In this document: piece after piece, positions 1 to 7,741 of the stretch | Layout: the number at the start of each line of letters is the position of its first letter | Position numbering within the stretch: position 1 is the first letter of the stretch | The notes under the pieces: generated by a model | Seen by the model: only the letters and a program-made list of their open reading frames with translations | What the model was told of the DNA's origin: nothing | Database searches by the model: none | NCBI GenBank assembly: GCA_001778355.1 | Contig: MFGS01000045.1 | Location: 1-12,152, forward strand | Reading direction: 5' to 3' | Origin: Candidatus Firestonebacteria bacterium RIFOXYA2_FULL_40_8 | GTDB lineage: Bacteria > Oederibacteriota > D2-FULL-39-29 | Length of the DNA stretch: 12,152 nt | Position numbers and translations under genes: made by a program

Positions 1-2
1 GC

Positions 3-3000
3 GGTGAAGCGATAGAGGTTTTCCAAAACGGAGGAAGGGTTGATTTTTCTTCACAAGGTATAAGATGGGTCAAAGGGCGGGGTATTGTGGTTTCCACTCT
101 TTCCGGAGAGGGACTCGAAATTACAACCGTGGATTTTGCGCCGCCGAATATTAAAGCTCTTCTAAGATATTTTACGATTAAAAATATTTCCGGTTCTGAC
201 GGAAAGAAGATCAAGATTTCCTTCAGATATCTGGAAATGCTTGCGAAAGAATATGAAATTAAGAGGCAGGAGGATAATAGTCTCTTTGTAAAGCAGGCAT
301 GGAAGGAACCGAGATACTATAAACTTGGAGTGCTTAACTCTGACCTTTCACCGGTTAAGGATAATAACCGGCTGGAGCTTAACTTTGAATTGAAAGCAGG
401 AGAAGAATACTCAGCTTTAAGATATATAGTTATGGATACCGAGAAAAGCGGAACGGAAAAGACCGAGAAGTTGTTGAATGAAAGTGGTACGCTTGCTCTT
501 TTTGAGAGTACCAGGACCTGGTGGGATGATTGGATGAAGAACACGGTGCAGGTCGATACACCGGATAAAAAGGTGGACTATATTCTGGAAACACAAAAGA
601 TAATTATTAAAACCCAGCAGGCAGGCTCGGGAGTATTTTGTCCTATGAACGGATATGCGTATACCTGGGTGCGGGATAACTGCGGTCCTGTACTTTACAT
701 GCTCAGGATAGGAAAACAGGAGGAAGTAAAGAACCTTCTTGAATTCTATTACCGCGTGGCCAGCAACGGAATGTATATTGGAAGTTCGATTCCCGTAAAT
801 CATCCTTCTTCGTTGAAAGAAAATGAAAACCCGAAGAAATGGAGCGAGTACGGCACGCTGCCGGCCGAGATTCCCTCACTGCTTCTCTTGCAGCATCTCT
901 GGTATTATAAGTATTCGGGTGATCTTGCTTTCATGAAAGATAAATTTGAGTTTTTAAAACAACTGTTAGACGGTCAGGATATAGGAAATATCGGGCTTAT
1001 GAAATTTTCGAATGATGAAACTTATATGTTTACCTTGCAGGTGCGCTCTTTTAATTTCTCTGCCAGTAATAATTATTTCCTGGGAAAAGACGCGTATTCG
1101 GCGGATTCGGCTTTCCTCTTTATAGCGGCCTCTGAACAGCTTGCAAAAGTAGCGGATGAATTGAAACTTAAGAAAGAAAGCGCTGAAATAAGACAAAGAT
1201 CGCTGAAAGTCAGGAGTGCGCTTGACCGGTATTTTTGGATGGAAAAAGAAGGTTATTATGCTCCTGCTCTTTCCATATTTTGTGAAAAATACATAATGCC
1301 TCATGCCAATATAGGACTTAATCCTCTCTGGTGCGGCTTTGCCGGTGTGGACGATAATAAAGTAGTTTCCTCGACGAAAAAGCAGATTGAATATCTTTTA
1401 AAAGAGAATAACCTTATGAAGACAAATCCGGCTACAGAAATATTTTCCGGTCTGCTGCCCGGAATGCTTCTTTATAACGGTGTTAAGATGAGGGATCCTG
1501 AAACCGAAAGATATCTGGAGGGGCTTTTAAAATGTGCCTCGCCTTCCGGAGATTTTTTTGAACTCTATGAGGGCAATGGGACCTGTCAGATAATAAAAAA
1601 AGGCTATTATTGTCCCGGAAGACTTCGCCCCTGGGAAGGAGGGATTGCCGGAGATGCTCTTCTTTATTATCTTACCGGCATGGAAAGTGAGGAGGGTATA
1701 TTAAAACTTAGGCCCAGTATCCCCGGGAACGGGGAAAGTATGACTATTAAAGGTCTATGTTTTAAAGATGCAATCCTTGACCTTACCGTAAAAGAAGAAA
1801 TAGTTACTTCTGCGGAAAGTGGTTCTGTTTCCAGAAAAAGAAAAGTAATTATAACTAACAGGGGAACAAAAGCAGTGAAGGTGCTTTATCAAACAAATAT
1901 TAAAAGCGCGTTTTTAGTTTCCGGGAATTTTACCGGTGACGCCAGTATTAAAGAAGAAGTGGAGTTTTTAAAAGAGCTCCGCCCGGCAGAGACGGCAGAA
2001 GAAGAGCTGGTATATACCGTTAAAGAAGAAAAACAGATACCTGTAAAACCGGCGGTTTATAAAAAACCCTGGCTTTATAATCCGCCCGGAGACATTGTAT
2101 TATTTACAGTTAACGACAAAAGTATTTATTATTTACTTTCCAAGAATAATAAAGTTATTCCCTTTGATATGCAATATTCTTTCAGCGGTGATGATATTTA
2201 TAATGCTGTTTATGATGATAAAAATAAAGCGCTAAAAACAAAATTGGTGATATTTGGTCCGTCTACGTTTTCTATAGGACCGCACCACTGGAAAAATTAC
2301 AGTTTCTGGAATTGCTGGGAGACACAGAACGCATTTACAAAATTCATTGAGGCAGGCGGAATAATACTTATTCTTTCCGAGCCCTCTATAAGGGAAGGTT
2401 ATGAAGTTACTCCGAGATGGTTGGAAAAACTTTTGAACGGCGGAAAGTGGAAGGCCAGCTGGAAAGGCGGGCGAGCCATGGCTTCCGATGATTTTACCGA
2501 CACAACGTTAAAAAGCGAAAAAACAGATTCGTTTAATTTTTATAATGCAGCTCAAAGGAAAGAAAAAAAAGCTGTAATCTACTCAAAAATAGGCAAGGAC
2601 GGAGAAGGTGTGTCAGAAAAACCTGTTTCTGATAAAAAATACTCCGGTTACTGCGAATTCGAAATGTCGACTGCAAAAGGCATTCAGCATAGTATTCTGG
2701 TCAAGGCTCCTGGTACGGTTAGCAGTTATGACCTGAATTTGGAAGTCAAAACCAAGAACGGTTTTGTAAGATTAGCTCAGGGTAAAAAGAGCATTAAAGA
2801 TAAACACCTGGAAATAAATTATATACTTTCGCCGCAATATGTATATAAAGATAAAATCACCCTTAGGATAGGCGACTTAAAATCAAAAAATAAGATAACT
2901 TTCAGCTTGGTTGAGATTTCAAAACTCATTATTACCGGCAAAAATCCCCTGGCAGAAGTGATGGGTTTTAAGGCCGGAGAAATTATGGAAAGCCCTATTG

Positions 3001-3218
3001 GTTCGCTGACTTACGAGAAAATGACGGCGCCTATCCGGCTTGTTGATAATGAAAAATACGCGGTAATAGTGATGAAAAAAGCAGGCAATGGAATAATAAT
3101 CCGGTCGCAGTTAAAATTTTCCAATCTTAGACCTGTTATTTTTAATTTAATGAATGAAGAGAGTAGAGGAAAGATATTGAAATATTTAGCTAAAAGTAGT
3201 AAAAATGAAACTAAGTAA
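3..3218 (+). CDS. Six-hairpin glycoside hydrolase (GH15-like), large multidomain, 5' partial
   Basis: The frame is open from the first bases of the window, so the true start lies upstream; 1071 residues are visible and an internal GTG at 87 is not the start. Numbering from position 3, a beta-rich N-terminal part leads into an (alpha/alpha)6-type catalytic region. That region carries GYAYTWVRDN around residue 222, which resembles the Y-W-x-RD motif of glucoamylase-type (GH15) enzymes, and RPWEGGIAGDALLYYLTG near residue 545, where Glu545 is a candidate catalytic residue (inference). The GH78 rhamnosidase signature is not visible. Beyond about residue 680 comes an alpha/beta stretch (LVIFGPSTF, then FIEAGGIILILSEP) resembling a glutamine-amidotransferase-like or trimerisation domain, then a probable beta-sandwich at about 870-985. 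The protein probably hydrolyses a glycan or glycoside. The rhaB and rhaA genes downstream suggest rhamnose-containing substrates, but that is context only. Any signal peptide lies outside the window. Confidence 0.75.
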   Translation, partial: GEAIEVFQNGGRVDFSSQGIRWVKGRGIVVSTLSGEGLEITTVDFAPPNIKALLRYFTIKNISGSDGKKIKISFRYLEMLAKEYEIKRQEDNSLFVKQAWKEPRYYKLGVLNSDLSPVKDNNRLELNFELKAGEEYSALRYIVMDTEKSGTEKTEKLLNESGTLALFESTRTWWDDWMKNTVQVDTPDKKVDYILETQKIIIKTQQAGSGVFCPMNGYAYTWVRDNCGPVLYMLRIGKQEEVKNLLEFYYRVASNGMYIGSSIPVNHPSSLKENENPKKWSEYGTLPAEIPSLLLLQHLWYYKYSGDLAFMKDKFEFLKQLLDGQDIGNIGLMKFSNDETYMFTLQVRSFNFSASNNYFLGKDAYSADSAFLFIAASEQLAKVADELKLKKESAEIRQRSLKVRSALDRYFWMEKEGYYAPALSIFCEKYIMPHANIGLNPLWCGFAGVDDNKVVSSTKKQIEYLLKENNLMKTNPATEIFSGLLPGMLLYNGVKMRDPETERYLEGLLKCASPSGDFFELYEGNGTCQIIKKGYYCPGRLRPWEGGIAGDALLYYLTGMESEEGILKLRPSIPGNGESMTIKGLCFKDAILDLTVKEEIVTSAESGSVSRKRKVIITNRGTKAVKVLYQTNIKSAFLVSGNFTGDASIKEEVEFLKELRPAETAEEELVYTVKEEKQIPVKPAVYKKPWLYNPPGDIVLFTVNDKSIYYLLSKNNKVIPFDMQYSFSGDDIYNAVYDDKNKALKTKLVIFGPSTFSIGPHHWKNYSFWNCWETQNAFTKFIEAGGIILILSEPSIREGYEVTPRWLEKLLNGGKWKASWKGGRAMASDDFTDTTLKSEKTDSFNFYNAAQRKEKKAVIYSKIGKDGEGVSEKPVSDKKYSGYCEFEMSTAKGIQHSILVKAPGTVSSYDLNLEVKTKNGFVRLAQGKKSIKDKHLEINYILSPQYVYKDKITLRIGDLKSKNKITFSLVEISKLIITGKNPLAEVMGFKAGEIMESPIGSLTYEKMTAPIRLVDNEKYAVIVMKKAGNGIIIRSQLKFSNLRPVIFNLMNEESRGKILKYLAKSSKNETK

Positions 3219-3221
3219 AGT

Positions 3222-3294
3222 GGCGGGTAACGGGTTACGAGTAGCGAGTCGAGTGAAAAAGCTTTTGCTCGTAACTCGTCACCCGCGACTCGTG
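3222..3294. repeat. Heptad repeat element A (inverted pair)
   Basis: The left arm (3222-3249) is four consecutive 7-base units of the form NNCGRGT. The right arm (3267-3294) is four 7-base units of the complementary form ACYCGNN. The arms can pair imperfectly, in register with the 7-base period, around a centre that itself contains the palindrome AAAAGCTTTT (3257-3266). It starts 3 bases after the glycosidase stop codon and ends before rhaB. It could fold as an RNA hairpin between the two genes, but no clean T-tract follows, so it is not a typical terminator. Confidence 0.75.
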
Positions 3295-3329
3295 ACATCT
3301 TTAAGTTCGTATCAATGGAGAACAAAATA

Positions 3330-4805
3330 ATGGCGGTGGAAAGGTATATTGCGTTTGATTTTGGGGCCGGGAGCGGAAGAGCGGTGCTCGGGGAGTTAAC
3401 GCAGGAAAATAAACTGAACCTCAGCGAACTGCACCGTTTCTCCAACGCTTCCGTTGAATTAAACAAAACACTTTATTGGAACACACTCTCTCAATATACC
3501 GAAATAAAAAACGGGCTCAGAAAATTTGCCGCGGAATATAAAAAGGCTCCTAAAGCCGTGGGGATTGATACCTGGGGTGTGGATTTTGGGTTCATTGATA
3601 ACAAAGGAAAGTTGATAGATAACTCAGTTTCCTACAGGGATAAAAGAACCGATAACCTGCCGGAAAAATTTTTCAAACTTCTTACCCGGGAAAAACTTTA
3701 CGGACTGACCGGGATACAGATAATGCAGATAAATACCGTGTTTCAGCTGTTTGCTCTTTCTCTTTCGAAGGACAGGGCTTTAAAAACCGCGAAAAGCCTG
3801 CTTTTTACTCCGGATTTGCTCAATTATTTTTTAACCGGGGAGAAGGCGGCGGAGTTCACCATTTCTACCACATCTCAACTATATAATCCGGTGAGCCGCA
3901 GGTTTGAGAAGAAAATATTTGAAAAACTTGGCGTTGATATCAACCTTATGCAAAAGATTGTTTTACCGGGGAAGAAAATCGAGAGAATACTTCCGGAGAT
4001 CTGTAGTGATACGAACCTCCCTTTTGGGGTGCCGGTAATAGCTGTTGCTTCACATGATACGGCTTCTGCCATAGCGGCAATTCCCGCGGTGTCTGACAAT
4101 TTTGTTTACATCAGCAGCGGGAGCTGGTCCCTTATCGGGTTTGAAACCGATAAACCCTGTATCAATGAAAATTCTGTAAAATTTAATTATACAAATGAAG
4201 GCGGAGTTGACGGTACCTTCCGGGTCCTTAAAAATATTAACGGGCTCTGGCTTATCCAGGAAATCAAACGCATGCTGGATAAAAAGCGAGAGCATTCTTT
4301 TGTCGAACTTACAAAATTAGCCGAAAAAGCAAAACCTTTTACCGCGGTAATAGATCCCAATTATCCGGGGTTTTTGAGTCCAAAAGATATGATAAAGGAA
4401 ATTCAAAGCTACTGTTTAAAAACCGGGCAGGCCGTGCCGAAAGACGAAGGTTCTATAGTGAGAACAGTTCTCGAGAGCTTAGCCCTTGCTTACCGGCGCG
4501 CCATCGAAGAAATAATTGTTCTAAAAGGAAAAAAACCTGATTGCATCCATATTATAGGTGGCGGTTCAAATAACAGATTGCTGAACAGGTTTACAGCGGA
4601 AGCCACCGGATTAAATGTTTTTGCAGGTCCTTCCGAAGCCACTTCCGCCGGAAACATCCTTGTGCAAGCAATGGGAATGGGACGGCTTAAATCCTTGAAA
4701 GAAATTAGAGAAGTAAGTAAAAAGTCCTTTACACCGGAAGAGTATGTGCCGGGAAATAGCGGCAGGTTTGATGAAGCATACAAAGTTTTTCTTAAAATAA
4801 CGTAG
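3330..4805 (+). CDS. rhaB: Rhamnulokinase (FGGY-family carbohydrate kinase)
   Basis: ATP-dependent phosphorylation of L-rhamnulose to L-rhamnulose-1-phosphate in the cytoplasm, the second step of L-rhamnose catabolism. Numbering from 3330 (491 aa, the usual RhaB length): N-terminal phosphate-binding motif DFGAGSGR at 10-17, GIDTWGVDFG at 78-87 (the rhamnulokinase form of the substrate loop), HDTASA with the likely catalytic base Asp243, SSGSWSLIGFE just after it, and C-terminal GGGSNN at 410-415 plus GPSEATSAGN at 433-442. An upstream ATG at 3315 is in frame but lacks a ribosome binding site. GGAGAA at 3317-3322 is well spaced for the ATG at 3330, so I chose that start. It lies 111 bases after the glycosidase, separated by repeat element A. 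No own promoter was recognised, so co-transcription with the glycosidase is plausible. Confidence 0.93.
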   Translation: MAVERYIAFDFGAGSGRAVLGELTQENKLNLSELHRFSNASVELNKTLYWNTLSQYTEIKNGLRKFAAEYKKAPKAVGIDTWGVDFGFIDNKGKLIDNSVSYRDKRTDNLPEKFFKLLTREKLYGLTGIQIMQINTVFQLFALSLSKDRALKTAKSLLFTPDLLNYFLTGEKAAEFTISTTSQLYNPVSRRFEKKIFEKLGVDINLMQKIVLPGKKIERILPEICSDTNLPFGVPVIAVASHDTASAIAAIPAVSDNFVYISSGSWSLIGFETDKPCINENSVKFNYTNEGGVDGTFRVLKNINGLWLIQEIKRMLDKKREHSFVELTKLAEKAKPFTAVIDPNYPGFLSPKDMIKEIQSYCLKTGQAVPKDEGSIVRTVLESLALAYRRAIEEIIVLKGKKPDCIHIIGGGSNNRLLNRFTAEATGLNVFAGPSEATSAGNILVQAMGMGRLKSLKEIREVSKKSFTPEEYVPGNSGRFDEAYKVFLKIT

Positions 4806-4816
4806 CCGCGAAACAG

Positions 4817-4976
4817 AATAACTAAGAAATAAGCACTAATAATTAAACAATAACTAAGATCAAAGCACTAATTACTAAAAAGGAAGATGATTGATATAAT
4901 TACAATGATTTAGTTTAGAATTTAGTAATTAAGTATTAGTGATTGTTTAGTGCTTAGAATTTAGATCTTAGTGATT
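4817..4976. repeat. Heptad repeat element B (AT-rich inverted pair)
   Basis: The left arm (4817-4879) and right arm (about 4911-4976) are imperfect inverted repeats built from 7-base words. The right arm ends in four adjoining units, 4949-4976 (AGTGCTT, AGAATTT and two relatives). Read as its complement, the left arm holds matching words such as AGTAATT, AGTGCTT and AGTTATT in the same 7-base phase, with one 11-base slip. The region between the arms contains TATAAT at 4895-4900. The element fills most of the 218-base gap between rhaB and rhaA. Confidence 0.7.
4872..4900 (+). promoter_or_regulatory. Possible promoter for rhaA
   Basis: A perfect TATAAT box at 4895-4900 sits 17 bases after TTACTA at 4872-4877, which matches the -35 consensus at only 3 of 6 positions. 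Transcription would begin near 4907, giving a leader of about 115 bases that carries the right arm of repeat element B. In such AT-rich sequence the -10 match could be chance. Confidence 0.25.
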
Positions 4977-5023
4977 GAATTTACTTTGCATAATTGAAAT
5001 CTATTTGAATCGGAGGAGTTTAA

Positions 5024-6286
5024 ATGAATTCGACTATAAAAAAGGAGTACGCTCTGGCAAGTGAACGCTACGCTAAGCTCGGTGTGAGCACCTCGGCGGC
5101 TCTCAGTAAACTAAAAGGAATCAGCTTATCTCTTCATTGCTGGCAGGGGGATGATGTATCGGGGTTTGAAAAAGAAGGCTCTCTCCTTTCAGGCGGTATT
5201 CAGGTGACCGGTAATCGGTTCGGCAAGGCAAGAAGCGCGGATGAACTCAGAAATGACCTAGAAAAAGCGCTCTCGCTTCTTCCGGGAAAACACAGAGTAA
5301 ACTTGCATGCTATATATGGTAACTTCACGTTGAAAAAAAATGACAGGGACCAGATAAGCAAGGATAACTTTATCGACTGGGTCTCCTGGGCAAAAAAGCA
5401 GAAGTTAAAACTGGATTTTAACGCAACACTATTTTCGCATCCAAAATCGGAATCGGGCTTTACTTTAAGCAGTAAGGATGTTTCTATCCGTTCTTTCTGG
5501 GTGGAACATGTAAAAAGATGCCGTGATATCTCTGCGTGGTTTGGTCAGACCCTCGGGAGTGCTTCTGTCCATAATCTCTGGATAGCTGACGGGATGAAAG
5601 ACCAGTGCGCGGATAAAAGAGGTTACAGGGAAGCGCTTAAAAATTCTCTGGATAAAATATTTTCCGTAAAAATCTCTTCCAAATATATTAAAGATGCGGT
5701 GGAATCAAAACTTTTCGGAATAGGAAGCGAGTCTTTCGTTGTCGGTTCTCAGGAGTTTTATACTTCGTATGCGCTTAAAAATAATCTTATGCTCTGTCTT
5801 GATATGGGGCATTTTCATCCGACGGAAAGTATCGCAGATAAAATCTCGGCAATATTAACTTTCCAAAAAGAAGTACTGATTCACGTAAGCCGCGGCGTCC
5901 GCTGGGACTCCGACCATGTCGTGCTTTTTGATGATGCGACAAAAGAAGTTGCCGCTGAAGTAAAAAGAAATAGCGCTTTGGAAACCGCCCACTTTGCTCT
6001 GGATTATTTTGATGCTTCTATAAACAGAATTGGCGCCTGGGTCATCGGCGCAAGGGCCGCTCAAAAATCCATTCTATATGCACTGCTTGAACCGACAAGC
6101 GCCCTTGTTAAAGCGGAAGAATCCGGAGATTATTTCAAACGGTTAGCACTCACCGAAGAACTAAAAGCCATGCCCTTTGGCTCAGTATGGAACTACTTCT
6201 GCGAGCAGGAAGGTGTACCTTCGGCAGAGGATTGGATAAAAGAAGTTGAGCTCTACGAGAAGGAAGTTCTCTCAAAAAGAAGTTAA
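5024..6286 (+). CDS. rhaA: L-rhamnose isomerase
   Basis: Interconverts L-rhamnose and L-rhamnulose in the cytoplasm with Mn2+ or a similar divalent metal, the first step of the pathway completed next by rhaB. The 420 residues match the usual RhaA length. Strongly conserved stretches run throughout: SLHCWQGDDVSGFE at 36-49, GGIQVTGNRFGKARSADELR at 57-76, NLHAIYGNF at 93-101, GIGSESFVVGS at 232-242, CLDMGHFHPTE at 258-268, HVSRGVRWDSDHVV at 287-300 and DASINRIGAWVIG at 330-342. His263, Asp295 and Asp297 fall where the family's metal ligands are expected. The ATG at 5024 follows a good ribosome binding site (CGGAGGAG, 5011-5018). It is likely part of a rhamnose operon with rhaB, although the 218-base gap could hold its own promoter. 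Confidence 0.97.
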   Translation: MNSTIKKEYALASERYAKLGVSTSAALSKLKGISLSLHCWQGDDVSGFEKEGSLLSGGIQVTGNRFGKARSADELRNDLEKALSLLPGKHRVNLHAIYGNFTLKKNDRDQISKDNFIDWVSWAKKQKLKLDFNATLFSHPKSESGFTLSSKDVSIRSFWVEHVKRCRDISAWFGQTLGSASVHNLWIADGMKDQCADKRGYREALKNSLDKIFSVKISSKYIKDAVESKLFGIGSESFVVGSQEFYTSYALKNNLMLCLDMGHFHPTESIADKISAILTFQKEVLIHVSRGVRWDSDHVVLFDDATKEVAAEVKRNSALETAHFALDYFDASINRIGAWVIGARAAQKSILYALLEPTSALVKAEESGDYFKRLALTEELKAMPFGSVWNYFCEQEGVPSAEDWIKEVELYEKEVLSKRS

Positions 6287-6289
6287 AGA

Positions 6290-6317
6290 CAGTATATAGT
6301 ATGCAGTATGTTGTATA
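6290..6317. repeat. Heptad repeat element C (short array)
   Basis: Four consecutive 7-base units of the form NNGTATN (6290-6296, 6297-6303, 6304-6310, 6311-6317), directly after the rhaA stop codon. No inverted partner was seen. The array includes the ATG at 6308, which argues against that codon being the start of the next gene. Confidence 0.65.
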
Positions 6318-6328
6318 TGGGGGAAAAC

Positions 6329-7723
6329 ATGAAAAAAGCTAGAGTTTTAACTTTGATAATAATATTATTAATTTGTGTGCTAGGTGGTTTTTTAATAAGT
6401 AACTCCATAAAGCGTCAAATGGCGCACAATCAAAATGAAAAATGTAAAGTTGAATTAAGAGGGGTTCAGTCAAATTTAGAACTGTTTTATACGCACTATA
6501 AATATTACCCAAAGGATCTTCAAACGTTGATACTTGAGGGTTATCTTACAGAAATAGGAGTTGTTGATCCCTGGGGAAATAAATTTGCATACACGCCCAT
6601 TATGACAACTTTGAAATCCGGAGCAAATAATTACTATTTAGGAAGTTATGGTCCGGATGGGAAGAATGATACAGATGATGATGTAGATCCGCCTATTAAT
6701 CCGTGCCGACATTCATTTAATTTCGATCGTATCAATAAAAAGGCGCTTGAAATAACGAAGATAATAAGCTCTAAAGATTCTAGCAATACAATTGTTGTTC
6801 CATATCTAGAGGAAGCAATAAAGCCCGGGAAAAACCTGCTGTTTTGTAATACTTTTCAATTGGCCTGGAATGAAGCAGGCAATGCTTATTTGGTCAATAA
6901 TAATCTAAAAATAGTTCAAATGCTTAATAAAAAGATGGTTAGCAAAGATGATTTGTCTCCGGATAGCTATGTCGCAGTGTTTGGTTTGTTTGATGAAATT
7001 GCGGATAAATTGAATAAAAGCATGAAAGATAAATTTGGTGATGATGCTCCAATTTTGAAAAGGGAAGAATTTGGAAATAGTAATGAAGTTTTAAAAATAG
7101 CATATGCATATTTATATAAAAATTTGCAGTTCGAAAAAGAATTTGGTGATATAGCTGGCGGTATGCCTTTCAAAAACAAGAGAGTTCTAGCGTTTGGTGT
7201 TTGCGGGTATCTTCAGGAATTACACGGCGATTTAGGAAAACAAGTAAATATCTTTGATTATAAGGGTGTCGATGATTTTATTATTCTATTAAAATCAAAA
7301 TCCGCAAATGATGATATTGTCCTTGTTAAAACTCCGCCAAAAGGAACACTGCTGGACATGGTAAATGACGCTGAATGGAGAATAAAAAAGTCGAAACCTG
7401 AAGATTTGAAACACGCAGATAGTTTATATGTTCCGGAAATGAATTTTGATATTAAACATGACTATAAAGAGTTGGTTGGGAATGGTTCCAATATTTTTAA
7501 AGCTTTTCAAGAAACACGTTTTCGTCTAAATAAAAAAGGGGCTGAAGTAAGGTCTATAGCAGAAATAGGGTCTGAGGAAGACGGCGGTTATGAACGTAAA
7601 TTTGTTTTTGATAAACCGTTTTTGATTTATCTGAAAGAAAAAACCGGGAAATATCCTTATCTTGCGATTTGGATAGACAATCCGGAATTATTAGTTGAAT
7701 TTGAACACCTTGACAAACACTAA
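6329..7723 (+). CDS. Membrane-anchored protein: GspG/pilin-like domain joined to a serpin-like C-terminal region
   Basis: Function unknown. The start at 6329 was chosen because GGGGGA (6319-6324) precedes it and upstream ATGs lie in or beside a repeat array; product 464 aa. Residues 6-24 form one membrane helix. Residues about 25-120 match the layout of type II secretion major pseudopilin GspG: a helix with NLELFYTHYKYYP, then DPWGNKFAY near 80-88, then a probable calcium loop GPDGKNDTDDD near 108-118. The start does not fit a prepilin: there is no Gly before the hydrophobic stretch, and Ile stands where Glu+5 would be, so cleavage by prepilin peptidase looks unlikely. Residues about 130-464 resemble serpins towards the end (FRLNKKGAEVRS, then FDKPFLIYLKEKTGKYPYLAIW, like the serpin hinge and final strands), but the stretch corresponding to a reactive loop is short and not of the inhibitory Ala-rich type. 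Probably exposed outside the membrane. The serpin comparison is from memory of family motifs, not a search. Confidence 0.6.
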   Translation: MKKARVLTLIIILLICVLGGFLISNSIKRQMAHNQNEKCKVELRGVQSNLELFYTHYKYYPKDLQTLILEGYLTEIGVVDPWGNKFAYTPIMTTLKSGANNYYLGSYGPDGKNDTDDDVDPPINPCRHSFNFDRINKKALEITKIISSKDSSNTIVVPYLEEAIKPGKNLLFCNTFQLAWNEAGNAYLVNNNLKIVQMLNKKMVSKDDLSPDSYVAVFGLFDEIADKLNKSMKDKFGDDAPILKREEFGNSNEVLKIAYAYLYKNLQFEKEFGDIAGGMPFKNKRVLAFGVCGYLQELHGDLGKQVNIFDYKGVDDFIILLKSKSANDDIVLVKTPPKGTLLDMVNDAEWRIKKSKPEDLKHADSLYVPEMNFDIKHDYKELVGNGSNIFKAFQETRFRLNKKGAEVRSIAEIGSEEDGGYERKFVFDKPFLIYLKEKTGKYPYLAIWIDNPELLVEFEHLDKH

Positions 7724-7741
7724 ACATCCGGGGGGGGTATG

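Noticed and set aside
87..3218. GTG at 87 as the start of the glycosidase
   Set aside because: The frame is open to the window edge with continuous protein-like sequence, and no ribosome binding site precedes 87.
3011..3466. Minus-strand open frame of 151 codons over the glycosidase end and rhaB start
   Set aside because: It crosses two recognised genes and a repeat element, and the product resembles no family.
6308..6328. ATG at 6308 as the start of the pilin/serpin-like gene
   Set aside because: It lies inside a 7-base repeat array; GGGGGA at 6319-6324 is correctly spaced for the ATG at 6329, where the MKK-type membrane leader begins.
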